58,039 nt of DNA from Planctomycetota bacterium (lineage in GTDB: Bacteria; Planctomycetota; SZUA-567; JAKLDR01), in the NCBI GenBank assembly GCA_022703445.1, contig JAKLDR010000017.1, forward strand, positions 1 through 58,039, given 5' to 3'. Positions within the stretch are counted from its first letter, which is position 1; each line of letters starts with the position of its first letter. Of the stretch, positions 16,418 through 27,700 are shown in pieces. The translations under genes and the position numbers were made by a program. The notes under the pieces are model-generated. The model ran no database searches, was not told the origin of the DNA, and worked only from the letters and a program-made list of their open reading frames with translations.

Positions 16418-19054
16418 ATGCGTTTGTTCCTGACCTGCACGATCATCTGGAGCCTGGCCGCGGCGGGGGCCCTGGCAGGCGAACCGGCCAAGACCGAGGC
16501 GGTCCCGGCCGGAGCCGTCGACATCCTCAGCCCCGAAAGCTACTGGCGCTGGTTCCTGACCCTGCGCAAGCCGGTCATCCCGGTCGAGGCCCTCAAGGCC
16601 GCCGGGCAGGAGGCCTCCGCGCCCAAGTCGCTGGTGGGTCGGGAGGTGCCACCGCCCTATAGCGAAGTCGACCAGCAGGCAAGCCCCCCGCCGCCGGCCG
16701 GCTGGGACGCTGACTCCTTTGACGACTTCAGCTGGCCGCGCTCGCGCCTCACCTGGCTCGCGCCCAACGCCTTCGGGCGATTCTCCAGCGCGGCGCTCTC
16801 CCTGCGCGGCCGCTTCCAGGTCACCGACCCGGCGGCGGTCCAAGGCCTCTACCTGACCATCAAGTACTACGGCGGCGTGCGCGTCCTCCTGAACGGGAAG
16901 GAAGTCGCCCGGCAGCACCTGCCCGCCGGAGAACTGGCCCCGGAAACCCCGGCGGAGATGTACCCCAAGGACGTCTACCTGGACGACAAGGGCGTGATCG
17001 TACCATTCGGGGATCACGAATACAGCTGGGGCCGGGTGCAGGGCGAGGCCAAGAAGGACGCCGAGACCCGCCGCGCCAACCGCACCCGCGTGCTCGGACC
17101 GATCAGACTCCCGGCCGACGCTATCCGCAAGGGCCAGAACCTGCTCACCGTCGAGGTCCGGCGCTGCGAATACCCCTTCGAGGCCCTGCGCTGGTTCAAG
17201 GCCCCCGAGGGGGGGACCAAGCCGTTCTGGAAGCCGATCAACATCTTCGACCTGCGCCTGCAGGCCGCCGGGACCGGGGCGGCCCCCAACGTCGCCCGGC
17301 CCAAGGGAGTGCAGGTCTGGACCGAGAACACCAACGACCGCATCAGCCCAATGGACTTCGGCGACTCCGGGGAGGGGCTCCGGCCCGTGCGCATCGTCGG
17401 CGCGAAGAACGGAGTCTTCCTGGGCCAGGTGGTGATCGGCTCGGACGCGCCCATCAAGGGCCTCAAGGTGACGCCCGGCGACCTCAAGGCCGCCAAGGGA
17501 GGCGGAACCATCCCCGCGGCTGGAACCGAACTGCTCTACGCCCTGCCGGACAAGAGCTTCTACGGCCAGCCAACCTGGTTCGATGGCCTGCAGACTGAGG
17601 CGCCGGCGGAGGTGGCCGTCTTCAAGAACGGCGGCGCGGTCCAGCCGGTGCTCCTGCGCGTGACCGTCCCCCGGGACGCGCCGGCCGGCGACTACCGCGG
17701 CGACCTGACCGTAACCGTGCCCGGGACCGCCGACGTCAAGGTTCCGGTCGAACTGAACATCGCCGATTGGACCCTGCCGGACCCGAAGGACTACCGCACG
17801 TACGTGGGCGTCTACCAGTCGCCGACCTCGCTGGCCATGCAGTACAAGGTCCCGGAGTGGTCCGAGGAGCACTGGAAGCTCATGGAGAAGAGCTTCGCGC
17901 TCCTGGGCCGCGTCGGCAACCGATTGGTCAACGTCGCCGTGGTCGACAAGACCCAGTTCGGCAACGACGATGGCATGGTCTACTGGGTGAAGAAGGCCGA
18001 CGGCAGCTACAGCTACGATTTCAAGGTCTTCGACCGCTACATGGACCTGGCCCAGAAGTACTTCAAGCTCGACTACGTGGCCGTCCACATCTGGCACTCC
18101 GGCGGCTGGGAGACCCGCGCCGCCGACCAGGAGAACACCGTCACGGTGATCGACGAGAAGACCGGCGAACGCTCGCACCTGCAGGTGCCCAAGTTCGACA
18201 CCGAGGAGGCCAAGAAGTTCTGGAAGCCGCTGCTCGACGCGCTCCAGGAGCGGCTGGCCAAGCGGGGGCTCGAGAAGGCCATGATCCTGGGCATCCTCTC
18301 CGACGGCACCGCGCCCAAGGAAGTCTTCAGGATGTTCAATGAGATCTTCCCCGGCGGGGCCAAGTGGATGCGGGGCTGCCACAGCGGCACCTACAGCGAG
18401 AAACCCGACGGGCTGCCCGGCGGCGGAGTGACCGTGCTCCACGAGTTCTGCTACGGCACACCGCTGGAGGGCGCCAAGCCGGCCCAGCCCTACTACAAGC
18501 AGCGCTGGTGGCCTGGCACCGACTACGAGCGCATGGGCAACCACGACAACGGCGTGGCCCTCAGCTGGTACCGCGAGACGGGCATGACCGCCCTGATGCG
18601 CCGCACCCGCGGGGTCGGCCGCATATGCCTGGACTTCTTCGACGTCATGGCCAAGCCATCCGCCGGAAGCGGCGGAGTGGGCAGCGTGCGGACCATCTAC
18701 AACCGCTGGCCGCACTCCAGCTGCGCCCAGCGCGAACCCAGCCTGAAGTGCATGCTCCGCCCGGCGCCGGAAGGGCCGACAACCACCCTGCGCTACGAGG
18801 CCTTCTGCGAGGGCATCCAGTTCGCCGAGGCCCTGGTGGCCCTGAGCGAGGCCATCGACGTCAAGGCTGCCGCGCTCGGCCAGGACAAGGTCGCCGCCTA
18901 CCGCAAGCTGCTAACCGAAATGTGGCAGCGCGAGGTGCGCGTCGGTGGCGGCTCGCCGCTGCGCCCGAACCACGGCGGCTGGCAGGACCAGATCCGTCAG
19001 CTCTTCGAGGCAATGGGGGAGAGCGCCAAGGCAGGCTCCGGGTCGGGCAAGTAG
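16418..19054 (+). CDS. Secreted GH123/DUF4091-like protein, third paralogue
   Basis: 878 residues from the ATG preceded by ACAGGAGG at 16404-16411; MRLFLTCTIIWSLAAAGALAG is a signal peptide. The in-frame upstream ATG runs through the inverted repeat and is rejected. Domain order matches the 1198 gene: jelly-roll-like N-terminal half (VRVLLNGKEVARQHLPAGE), beta-sandwich (AGDYRGDLTV, DWTLPDP), then the barrel-like part. It has diverged more: at ~627-633 it has LSDGTAP where the other two have LSCSTAP, so it keeps an Asp that could be functional. The shared SCAQREPSLK and GVGRICLDFFD motifs are present. It closes the run of secreted paralogues. Substrate unknown. Confidence 0.84.
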   Translation: MRLFLTCTIIWSLAAAGALAGEPAKTEAVPAGAVDILSPESYWRWFLTLRKPVIPVEALKAAGQEASAPKSLVGREVPPPYSEVDQQASPPPPAGWDADSFDDFSWPRSRLTWLAPNAFGRFSSAALSLRGRFQVTDPAAVQGLYLTIKYYGGVRVLLNGKEVARQHLPAGELAPETPAEMYPKDVYLDDKGVIVPFGDHEYSWGRVQGEAKKDAETRRANRTRVLGPIRLPADAIRKGQNLLTVEVRRCEYPFEALRWFKAPEGGTKPFWKPINIFDLRLQAAGTGAAPNVARPKGVQVWTENTNDRISPMDFGDSGEGLRPVRIVGAKNGVFLGQVVIGSDAPIKGLKVTPGDLKAAKGGGTIPAAGTELLYALPDKSFYGQPTWFDGLQTEAPAEVAVFKNGGAVQPVLLRVTVPRDAPAGDYRGDLTVTVPGTADVKVPVELNIADWTLPDPKDYRTYVGVYQSPTSLAMQYKVPEWSEEHWKLMEKSFALLGRVGNRLVNVAVVDKTQFGNDDGMVYWVKKADGSYSYDFKVFDRYMDLAQKYFKLDYVAVHIWHSGGWETRAADQENTVTVIDEKTGERSHLQVPKFDTEEAKKFWKPLLDALQERLAKRGLEKAMILGILSDGTAPKEVFRMFNEIFPGGAKWMRGCHSGTYSEKPDGLPGGGVTVLHEFCYGTPLEGAKPAQPYYKQRWWPGTDYERMGNHDNGVALSWYRETGMTALMRRTRGVGRICLDFFDVMAKPSAGSGGVGSVRTIYNRWPHSSCAQREPSLKCMLRPAPEGPTTTLRYEAFCEGIQFAEALVALSEAIDVKAAALGQDKVAAYRKLLTEMWQREVRVGGGSPLRPNHGGWQDQIRQLFEAMGESAKAGSGSGK

Positions 19055-19080
19055 CTCCCGGCCTGATCCCGCCACTTGCG

Positions 19081-19137
19081 GCCCGGTCGGCGGCGACTAG
19101 ACTCTTCCCGGGGGGAAGGCTATGCCGCCGACCGGGC
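19081..19137. other. Perfect 14-bp stem-loop in a 292-bp intergenic stretch
   Basis: The gap 19055-19346 opens with GCCCGGTCGGCGGC (19081-19094) matched by its exact reverse complement at 19124-19137; the 29-base loop itself contains CTTCCC and GGGAAG. No T-run follows. It could be a factor-dependent terminator or RNA-end protector for the upstream gene. The following ~130 bases hold a 74-codon open frame with no ribosome site; I call no gene there. Confidence 0.6.
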
Positions 19138-19273
19138 TGACACCGAAGAGGCGCTGCGCAGCGGGCGGGCCGACCTCTGCCCGGTGCTGGCCGTCAACGA
19201 AGCGCGCTCCCGCTTCCTGATCTTCACGGAGACCACCGAGACCTTCGGCATCGAAATCGTCGTCCGGGCGCGC

Positions 19274-19301
19274 TTGCGCGCCGGAACCGCCTGGCCATAA
19301 T
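19274..19301 (+). promoter_or_regulatory. Predicted promoter with palindrome over the -35
   Basis: TTGCGC (19274-19279), 16-base spacer, CATAAT (19296-19301), about 45 bases before the next start. The -35 box lies inside the palindrome GGCGCGC-TT-GCGCGCC (19267-19282), a possible operator. A small stem (CCGGGC with GCCCGG) lies in the predicted leader. Confidence 0.45.
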
Positions 19302-19346
19302 CCCTGCCACCGGGCCGGTCCGCCCGGCAGTTGAAGGAGCCCCGCT

Positions 19347-21710
19347 ATGCGCCGCAAGCTGCTCTGCCTGCTCCCCATCGGATGTCTGGTTCTCGGCGGC
19401 ATCCTGGCCGTCCGCTCGGCCGCCGTCGGCGCCGACGCGCCCACCACCCCGCCCGCGGAGGGGCCGCTGACGGTAAAGTCGCCGCGGGACTTCCTCCCGC
19501 GCAACCCGCTGGCCTACGTCGAGCTCCGCGAGGCCGGGGTGCTGGAGGCCAAGCTGGCCGCCTTCAAGGTGTGGGGCGACCGGAACGCCGCGGCCAAGGG
19601 CATGGCCCGCCTCGGGGACATGGCCGCCAGGCAGCTGGCCCTCCAGGGCGGAGGCGATGCCAAGGAGATCCGGCAGGCCCTGGCCCAGATCCGGGCGATC
19701 AGGCTGGCCGTCTACCCGCCGATCTCATGGCCGCCGGAGCCGCTGGCGGCCGTGGAGGTGGGCGACCCGGCCGCCTTCCTCAAGCTCCTGGGGGGAGCCC
19801 AGGGCCCGAAGAAGCTCGCGCCGCACCGCGGAACCGAGCTCTGCCTCCTGCCGGTGAGCATGAACGGCCAGCGCAAGACCGTCGTGGCCGCGGCCGTCGG
19901 CAGCACCGTGCTGCTCTCGCCCTTCGAATCGCGCGTCCGCCAGGCCCTGGACGTGGCCGCCTGCGGGCAGGGCGCCCTGGAATCCTCGCCGGGCTTCGCC
20001 GACTGCGCCAAGCGCTTCGGGAACCGCCCGCTCTGGGCCTACTTCAATGCCGAGGCGCTCTGTGCCGTGGGCATGCTCGAGGACCACGACGCCGACGAAG
20101 GCCAGCCGATCCTGACCGCCCTGGCCCTGCCCAGCTACCGATGGGCCGGCCTGGGCAGCGCGCTGGGCGATGGGCCGGTGCCCTTCGAGGCCCACGTCGA
20201 GTACTTCCCCTGGAACCCGCTGGGCGACGTCCTCGGCCGGGTGCGCGCCGCCGACGACTGTGTGGCCGCGGCCGTCCCAGCCGACGCCACTTTCTTCGCC
20301 TCGGCCGGACTGGGCGACCCGGCGGAGGCCTGGAAGGCCCTCAAGGCCAGGCTGCTGGCCGTGGGGCCGCTGGGCGGCGGCGGAGGCGACGAGGGCCGCG
20401 ACGAGATCGCCCGCGGACTGGAGGAGATGGACAAGGGGTTCACGCAGGCCCTGGGGGCCGGCCTGGAGAAGGACCTCCTGCCGCTCCTGAGCGGCGACCT
20501 GGGCTGCTTCGTCTCCGGCGGCGAGGACGCGGAGTTCGGCATGGTCCTGGCCGCCCGGGACGACGCCTCCGCCCGGAAGCTCATGGACGTGCTCAAGGTC
20601 AAGGACGGGACCGTCGGACAGGTCGGAGGCGAGAAGGGCGGCGCGCTCCGGGCCGCCCGCGTCGGCCGCGCCGTGGTCCTGGGGGAGGACGAGGACCTGC
20701 TGCAGAACGTCGTGGCCGCGGCCGCCGCCGGAAAGACCATGGGGGCTTCGCCGGCCTGGAAGGCCCAGTGCGAGGCGCTGGGCGCCGACCGGGGCGCCAC
20801 GGCCTTCATGCCCTCCGGAGCGCTGCGCCGCGCCGCCGGCCGCGAGCCCTGGGGCCAGCTGCTGGCCGAGGACGCCCACGGGGCCGCCGCTCTGAGCGTC
20901 ACCAGGACCGGGCTCACCCTGCGCTGCACCGGGCCCATGGAGGCGGTCCTCCTGGCCCCGGCGCTCGGGGAGCTCGACCGCATGGCCGCCGAGATGGAGC
21001 GCACCGCCTGCCAGCAGCGCCTGGAGGCGCTGTCCGCGGCCGCCCGCGAGTTCTCGCGCAGGAACGGCGGCCGGCTGCCGGGCTCCCTCGACGAGCTCGG
21101 CCCGGACTTCCGCGCCGGGGCGGCCGGCCGGAGCTGCCCGACCAGCGGCAAGGAGTACGTGGTGGAGGCCATCGGCCAGCTGCCCGACCGGGCGGTCAAG
21201 GCCGGCCGCAGCTTCGTGTGGTGCCACGAGTCCGGCAACCCCCACCGCGACATGAGCTGGATCATCCAGGCCTACGGGCCGGGCAACCTCAGCGTGGGCA
21301 TGCAGGGTGCCGGCGGGCTGGAGAAGCGCCTGGTCCAGGACCGGGCGGTGCTGGCCCTGGCCGACCCGGCGCGCGCGCCGGTCTCCGACGAGGAGCGCAA
21401 GGCCATCGCCGCGGCCGCCGCCGAGCTCGGCGCCGCCGAGTTCGACAAGCGCGAGGCGGCCAGCCGGAAGCTGAAGGAGCTCGGCCCCAAGTGTCTGACG
21501 GCCATGGCCGGTCTGCTCGACAGCAAGGATCTGGAGGTGGCCGGCCGGGCGGAGAACATCGTCCAGGAGCTGACCGGCATCCGCGACCGCGCGACAGTCC
21601 GCCGACTGGCCGGCCTGCCCCAGGCCCAGGGAGGCGGCCCGGCCCCGCCGGTCAAGCCGCCGCCGCCAGTGCACGTCCCGCCGGTCAAGCCACCCGTGGA
21701 GCAGTTCTAA
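19347..21710 (+). CDS. Secreted protein of unknown function (DUF3352-like appearance)
   Basis: 787 residues, with AAGGAG 8-9 bases before the ATG. The N-terminus LLCLLPIGCLVLGGILAVRSAAVGA is a signal peptide or anchor. The early segment (PRNPLAYVELREAGVLEAKL) and later repeats of the type DATFFASAGLGDPAEAWKAL resemble the DUF3352-like substrate-free domains common in planctomycetes; this is recognition of style, not a confirmed family. Residues ~540-660 look like a type II secretion G-like or prepilin-derived segment (QQRLEALSAAAREFSRRNGG, then LDELGPDF, SCPTSGKEYV). Residues ~675-755 (VSDEERKAIAAAAAELG, KREAASRKLKELG) resemble a HEAT-like helical stretch. It ends in a Pro/Lys-rich tail (VKPPPPVHVPPVKPP). 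Function unknown. Confidence 0.7.
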   Translation: MRRKLLCLLPIGCLVLGGILAVRSAAVGADAPTTPPAEGPLTVKSPRDFLPRNPLAYVELREAGVLEAKLAAFKVWGDRNAAAKGMARLGDMAARQLALQGGGDAKEIRQALAQIRAIRLAVYPPISWPPEPLAAVEVGDPAAFLKLLGGAQGPKKLAPHRGTELCLLPVSMNGQRKTVVAAAVGSTVLLSPFESRVRQALDVAACGQGALESSPGFADCAKRFGNRPLWAYFNAEALCAVGMLEDHDADEGQPILTALALPSYRWAGLGSALGDGPVPFEAHVEYFPWNPLGDVLGRVRAADDCVAAAVPADATFFASAGLGDPAEAWKALKARLLAVGPLGGGGGDEGRDEIARGLEEMDKGFTQALGAGLEKDLLPLLSGDLGCFVSGGEDAEFGMVLAARDDASARKLMDVLKVKDGTVGQVGGEKGGALRAARVGRAVVLGEDEDLLQNVVAAAAAGKTMGASPAWKAQCEALGADRGATAFMPSGALRRAAGREPWGQLLAEDAHGAAALSVTRTGLTLRCTGPMEAVLLAPALGELDRMAAEMERTACQQRLEALSAAAREFSRRNGGRLPGSLDELGPDFRAGAAGRSCPTSGKEYVVEAIGQLPDRAVKAGRSFVWCHESGNPHRDMSWIIQAYGPGNLSVGMQGAGGLEKRLVQDRAVLALADPARAPVSDEERKAIAAAAAELGAAEFDKREAASRKLKELGPKCLTAMAGLLDSKDLEVAGRAENIVQELTGIRDRATVRRLAGLPQAQGGGPAPPVKPPPPVHVPPVKPPVEQF

Positions 21711-21725
21711 GAGCGTTCTGCCGTA

Positions 21726-21746
21726 GGCAAGGGGCAGCAGGCAAGC
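21726..21746. repeat. Three heptamer words, single arm
   Basis: In the 71-bp gap between convergent genes there are three 7-bp words, GGCAAGG, GGCAGCA, GGCAAGC, 15 bases after a stop codon. They resemble one arm of the heptamer elements seen elsewhere; I see no matching second arm. Confidence 0.35.
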
Positions 21747-21781
21747 ACCGGCTGCGCGGATGCAGGCTAGGTTGTGCCGCG

Positions 21782-24700
21782 CTAGGGCACGGTGACAACC
21801 ATGCTCTGGCTGCCACCGGCGGCCGGAACTGCGCCGCCCGAAAGGCCGGGCACTGTCACTGGCACTTTGCTGAGCGTCGTCGTGCCCAGTCCCAACTGCC
21901 CGTAGCTGTTGTAACCCCAGACCTTGACCGTCCCGTCGGTCAGCAGCACGAGGTTGTGGTTGAGGCCGCTGGCGATCCGAGAAACGCCGGCCAAACCGGA
22001 AACCACCACCGGCACCTTGCTGGTGACAGTCGAGTTGTTGCCCAGCTGCCCGTACTTGTTCGCACCCCAGGCCCGCGCCGACCCGTCACCCAGCAACGCC
22101 AGCGTGTGTGACAGCCCGCAGTTCACCGCGCTCACACCGCTCAGCCCCGAAACCGCCACAGGCAGCTTGCGGTTCGTCACCGTCCCGTCGCCCAGCTGAC
22201 CGGTGGCGTTGTAGCCCCAGGCCCGCACCTCGCCGCCAGCCACCAGCGCCATGCTGTGGTAGCCACCGGCCGAGATTGCCGCCACACCGGACAGCGGCGC
22301 CAGTCCGGTCGGGTCTCTTACCGCCGCAGGCACCTTGCTGGTCGTCGTCGAGTTGTTGCCAAGCTGGCCGCGGTTGTTGTAGCCCCAGGCCATCACCCCG
22401 CCGCCGTTCAGGAGCGCCAGCGTGTGATTGCGCCCGGCCGCCACCGCTGTCACCCCGGCAGCCAGACCGGCATGCGCGTTGATCGTCGGCACCTTGACCG
22501 TGACTGTCGTCCCCAGTCCCAGCTCCCCGTGGGCGTTGTAGCCCCAGACGGCCACCGTGCCGTTCTCCAACAGCGCCACAGAGTGGTACTGCCCGGCAGC
22601 GGCCGCCACTGCCTTCAGCCCCCCGGGCATGGCGATCGCCACTGGCGTCTTCCGGCCCGTCAGCGTCCCGTCTCCCAGTTGACCGTACTTGTTCGCCCCC
22701 CACGCCATGACCGTGCCGTCGGCCATCACCGCCAGCGTGTGGAACTCACCGGCCGCCAGAGAGGCAACGCCGCTCAGCCCGGGCACCGCCGCCGGCGACT
22801 TGGCGGTCGTCGTGGTGCCCAGCCCCAGCTGGCCGGAGTTGTTGTAACCCCAGACCTTGACCGCCCCGCTAGCTCCGCTCACCGTGATCGACACCGTCGC
22901 CACGTTGGAGTCGGCCGCCCCGTCGTTGGCCTTGAACGTGAAGCTGTCCGCACCGCTGTAGCCGGCCACCGGCGTGTACGTCTGGCTCGCTCCGCCGCCG
23001 GAAAGCGTGCCGTGCGCCGGACCGGCAACGATCGCGTACGTCAGATCGTCCCCGTCCGCGTCCGTCGCCACCAGCGTGATCGCCTTGGCCACGTTCACCG
23101 CCGTGCTCACGCTCTGCGCGTTGGCTACCGGGGCGTCGCTCTCTTCGGTAACCGTTATCGAGACGGTGGCAGTCGGAGAGTCCAACAAACCGTCGTTGAC
23201 CTTGAACGTAAAGCTGTCCGGGCCGTTGTAGTCCGCAGATGGGGTGTACGTACGGGTCGCGCCAGTCCCTGAAAGCGCACCATGAGCCGGCCCGACAACC
23301 ACTGCAAAGGCCAACACGGCGCCCTCGGCATCCGACCCGGTCAGCGTGACGACTTTGGCCACATCCTCAGCGGTGGTCACCGCCTGGGCATCGGCCACTG
23401 GAGCAGTATTTGGGACGGTGACATTCCATGTCTGTGCAATAGTGCCACCACGTCCATCGGAGATGGTGACAACAAGAGTATGGCTGCCGATGTCAGCCAA
23501 GACCGGACTGTAGCTCAGAGTGTCCGTCACTACCGGGACATTTTCGCCGTCGATCTTCCACGCATAGGTAAGCGCGTCCCCGTCGGAATCCCAGGCTTCG
23601 ACGCTGAAGGCCTGCGTCGCACCCACGGCTACCGTTGCCGGATTGGCGGGACTGAACGAAGAGATCTGCGGCGCATGGTTCGGCGCCGTGATAGTGATGC
23701 TAACCGTGGCAACGTTGGAGTTCAGATGGCCATCCGTGGCCCGAAACATGAAGCTGTCTGTCCCAACGTAGCCAGCCTCAGGGTAGTATATCCAGGAACC
23801 GTTCCTTCCCTCCAGCACGCCATGTTCTGGCCATGAAACGAGCCAATAGTTAGGGGCATCGCCATCTGCATCTGTGGCGTCCAACTGGAAAATCACGCAG
23901 GTGTCATAATCTGTGACAAGGTTCTTGTTGCTGGCAACCGGCGCATGATGCGCCCCCGTTGTCACCAAGTCAACGGTCGTTACCGACCTCCTGCCGTTGG
24001 CAGCACTGGCCACCACCCTAAAGGTGAATATGTCAGCAACATCAGGAGTGAAAGTTGGATTCCTGGCTGAGTTGGATGACAATGTGGCGGAGGAACCCGT
24101 AGGCCTGCGCACCAAAGTCCAATCCCAGGCCGTGGTCTCCTCTCCGACCACATTGAGTTGCCTCGCCTCCCCGACCGTGGCATTGCCTTGGTCAATAGTT
24201 ACCGAAGCAGCAACGCCTGGCGTCGCCTTCAAGAGGGCGCCAGGCCCGCGCTGCAGAACATAGACTCTGCCTCCTGGATCGGCCGCCACACCTATGAGCC
24301 CCGCGCGCGTTTCCCCTCCACTTCCAAAAGCAGTGGCGCCTTGAGCTTCGTTGCCCAAGACGGTGCGGACCAGTCCGGTAGCCCCTATATGCCTAATCGC
24401 ATCGCTGTCCGAAACATATACGTTCCCATCAGTATCCACTGCAATGCCGTCGGCATTCCCTACCCCGGCACGGTCTCCAAGACCGTCGCGCACCGCCCCA
24501 GTCTCGCCCACAAGGGCGCTGATCTCCCCCAAAGGAGTCACACGAAAGACAACATGGGTGCACGCTACCAGGACATTTCCGGAGTTGTCGACGGCGACAG
24601 CTTTGGGGGAGGCCCAAAGAGTCGCCAGAGTGGTTACAGCGCCTTCCGTCGATATCTTCCTAACCTTGAGATTGTTACTGTCGGCCACATAGACGTTGCC

Positions 24701-27700
24701 GGCATTGTCAACCGTCACCCCGGTGGGATGGTCGAAACGGGCATCAATACAAGGCCCGTCGAAGAACCCGGGGGAACTGCCGGCGTAGGTCGTAACCACA
24801 CCGACGGCAGATATCTTCCGTATCCTATTGTTCTCGGTGTCCGCAACGAAGACGTTTCCGTCAACATCAACAGCAACACCCTGTGGAGAGTTGAAACGCG
24901 CGGCGTCACCTACTCCATCGGCAGTCCCCCACGCACCAGCCAGTCCTGCAAGTGTGCTTGTCTCTCCGGCTGGGGTAACCTTGCGTATGGTATGATTGTT
25001 GCCATCGGCGACGAAGAGGTTGCCTGTATTGTCCACAGCAACGCCTTTCGGATAATAGAATTGCGCCTGTCTGCCAATGCCGTCCTGGCTGCCGTGGCTG
25101 GCATGAGAACCGGCTACGGTTGTCACGGTACCGGCCGGAGTCATCTTCCTGATCGTGCAGTTAGTGAACTCGGCAATGTAGAGATTGCCGGAACCATCCA
25201 ATGCCAGCCCCGCAGGATCGCAGAACCGCGCGTTGACGCCTACGCCATCCCGCCAGCCGGAACTGCCTGCAAGGCCCGCCACGGTTGTCACCTCGCCAGC
25301 CGCAGTGATCTTTCGAACGGTATTATTCACGCAATCAGAGACATAAAGATCTCCCGCGCCGTCCACCGCGATTCCTGTCGGGGAATAGAAGCGTGCATCG
25401 CCCCCCTGGCCGTCGGCCGATCCTCTGTTGCCGGCTGAGCCGGCAATCGTGGACACGGCTCCCAAGGTGGATATCTTCCTGATCACCGCATTCCCGGAAT
25501 CGGTGACATACAGATTGCCGGCCCCGTCGACCGCTACGGCTCTTGGCCACTTGAACCGAGCGTCAGGCGCAGCTCCATCCACATATCCGGCAACACCCGC
25601 CGCACCGGCAACGGTGCTCACATCTCCAGCCGGAGTGATCTTGCGGATGGTGTGGTTGCCGCAATCCGCCAGGTAGATGTTGTCGGCACTGTCGATGGCC
25701 ATTCCTTGCGGACACAAGAAACGTGCCGCAGCACCGGCCCCATTGGCGCTGCCAGAGACTCCTGGGCTACCCGCAAATGTTGTTACGGTCCCGTCCAGGG
25801 CTATTCTGCGTACAACGTGAGCCTCATACTCCGAAGCGTATATGTTGCCGCTGGAATCGGCGACTGCTCCGTAGAGTTCACCAAAACTGGCAGCCCCTCC
25901 TCGTCCATCTACACTGCTGGCCCCGCTGGAACGCGGAAACCCGGCCAGGGTCGTCACCACGGCTGAGTTGGATATCTTCCTTACACACCCTACTTGGGCG
26001 ACGTAAATATCCCCGGAGGCGCGCACAACCAGGCCACGAGGCCAGAAGAACCTTGCGGCCTCTGCAACCCCGTCCCGCACCCGGACAGGGTGATCTGCTC
26101 CAGCCAACGTATCAGGAGTCAGGGGGCTTCTGCCCATCGCCAATGGTTTCTCGCGAAAACAGGCAACGATAGTATGATTGTCGACAACGTTGGCAAATGA
26201 GTAGCTGCTGACTACGCCAACGGACACGCCGTCCACCAACACTTCCGCAATTGCGTAATTGGCGCCAGGAGTGATCGCGAAGGACTGCCCTTCACCCTGC
26301 GCAACCCAAACAACGCCCGAGGGGCTTATGGAACCTCCAGGGCCGGCGGATGCGACGATAGCCGAACCCGTAACCGTAAGATCGACGGTCGTAATCGAAC
26401 TCTTGCCGGCAGCATCAGTGGCCACCAACCTGAAGCGATACAGATCGGCCACATCAGGAGTGAACGTGGGGTTGCGAACGGTTGATGATGACAAAGTGGC
26501 CGTGGAACCTGCTGGCCGGCGGATAATGCTCCACTGCCAGGATGACGCCGTCTGGGGGGCGGCGTCCAGTTGCCGCAACGCGCCCAGGCTTCCAGCGGCT
26601 TGGTCAATCGAGGCGGTGTCAGCTATGCCGGCCGCACCTATGCGAATCGCATGAACTGCCTGATCGGCCACATACAGACTGCCGTTCGTATCCACGGCGA
26701 TGCCACAAGGAGAATCAAACCTCGCATATCCGTCGGTCCCGGGATCGTTTCCTGCGGTATAGACGCTAGATGTCAGGCTCGCAGTGCCGGCCACGGTTGT
26801 CACCTCTCCAGCAGCTGTGATCTTGCGTATTGTGTGGTTACCGGCGTCTGTTACGTAGATGGCCCCGGCGCTGTCAACAGCAATACCACTGGGACCGTTG
26901 AAGTATGCGGCACTGCCCGTGCCATCAATGCTCCCGGAAGAGCCTAAGCTGCCAGCAAAAACGGAAACATCCCCGGCGGAGGTGACCTTACGGATCACAT
27001 TCTGAGACGGGTGGGTCATGTACAGGTTGCCCGCGGCATCGGCCGCTATACGCACGCCCGCAGCTGTCGCCAACGTCGTAACCACGCCTGCCGGGGTTAC
27101 CTTGCGCACCTTGCCATTGGCCGAGTCAGCCACGTAAATGTTGCCGTCTGGACCCACAACCAGACCGGTTGGACTATCGAAGCGCGCGTCAGTACCAGTC
27201 CCGTCAACATCTCCGCTATTGCCTGCCAAGCCTGCCAGGGTGGTGACCACACCTGCAGGTGTAATTCTGCGGATCGTGTGGTTCCCCGTATCGGCCACAA
27301 GAACATTGTCGGACGCGTCCACGGCTACCCCACAGGGCACAGCGAATCTTGCGTTGCTGCCAGTTCCATCCGCGCTGCCGCTCTGTTGCGCCAAGCCGGC
27401 AAACGTTGTGACCTCGCCGATCGGAGTGATTTTGCGAACAGTGTAGTTGGCGCGATCGGCCACGTATACATTACGACTGCTATCGACAGCCACACCCTGC
27501 GGTACTCTGAAACGCGCAGCACCGCCAACACCGTCAGCACTCCCAACACTTCCAGCCAGGCCCGCCAACGTCGATACCACGCCTGCCGGAGTGATCTTCC
27601 TGATCAGGTTGTTGCCCGTGTCGGCCACGTAGACGTTACCATTGAGATCAAGGGCCACGCCCTTTGGTGAAAGAAACCTCGCCGCATTCCCTGCACCGTC

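Noticed and set aside
19076..19300. A 74-codon frame (ends LAVNEARSRFLIFTETTETF...)
   Set aside because: The first third is a perfect stem-loop, no ribosome site is present and I recognise no family. It may be a decayed gene remnant.
21782..23260. Possible frameshifted pair of genes in place of the giant protein
   Set aside because: The frame is continuous for 2285 residues with domains in register from signal peptide to RCC1 end.
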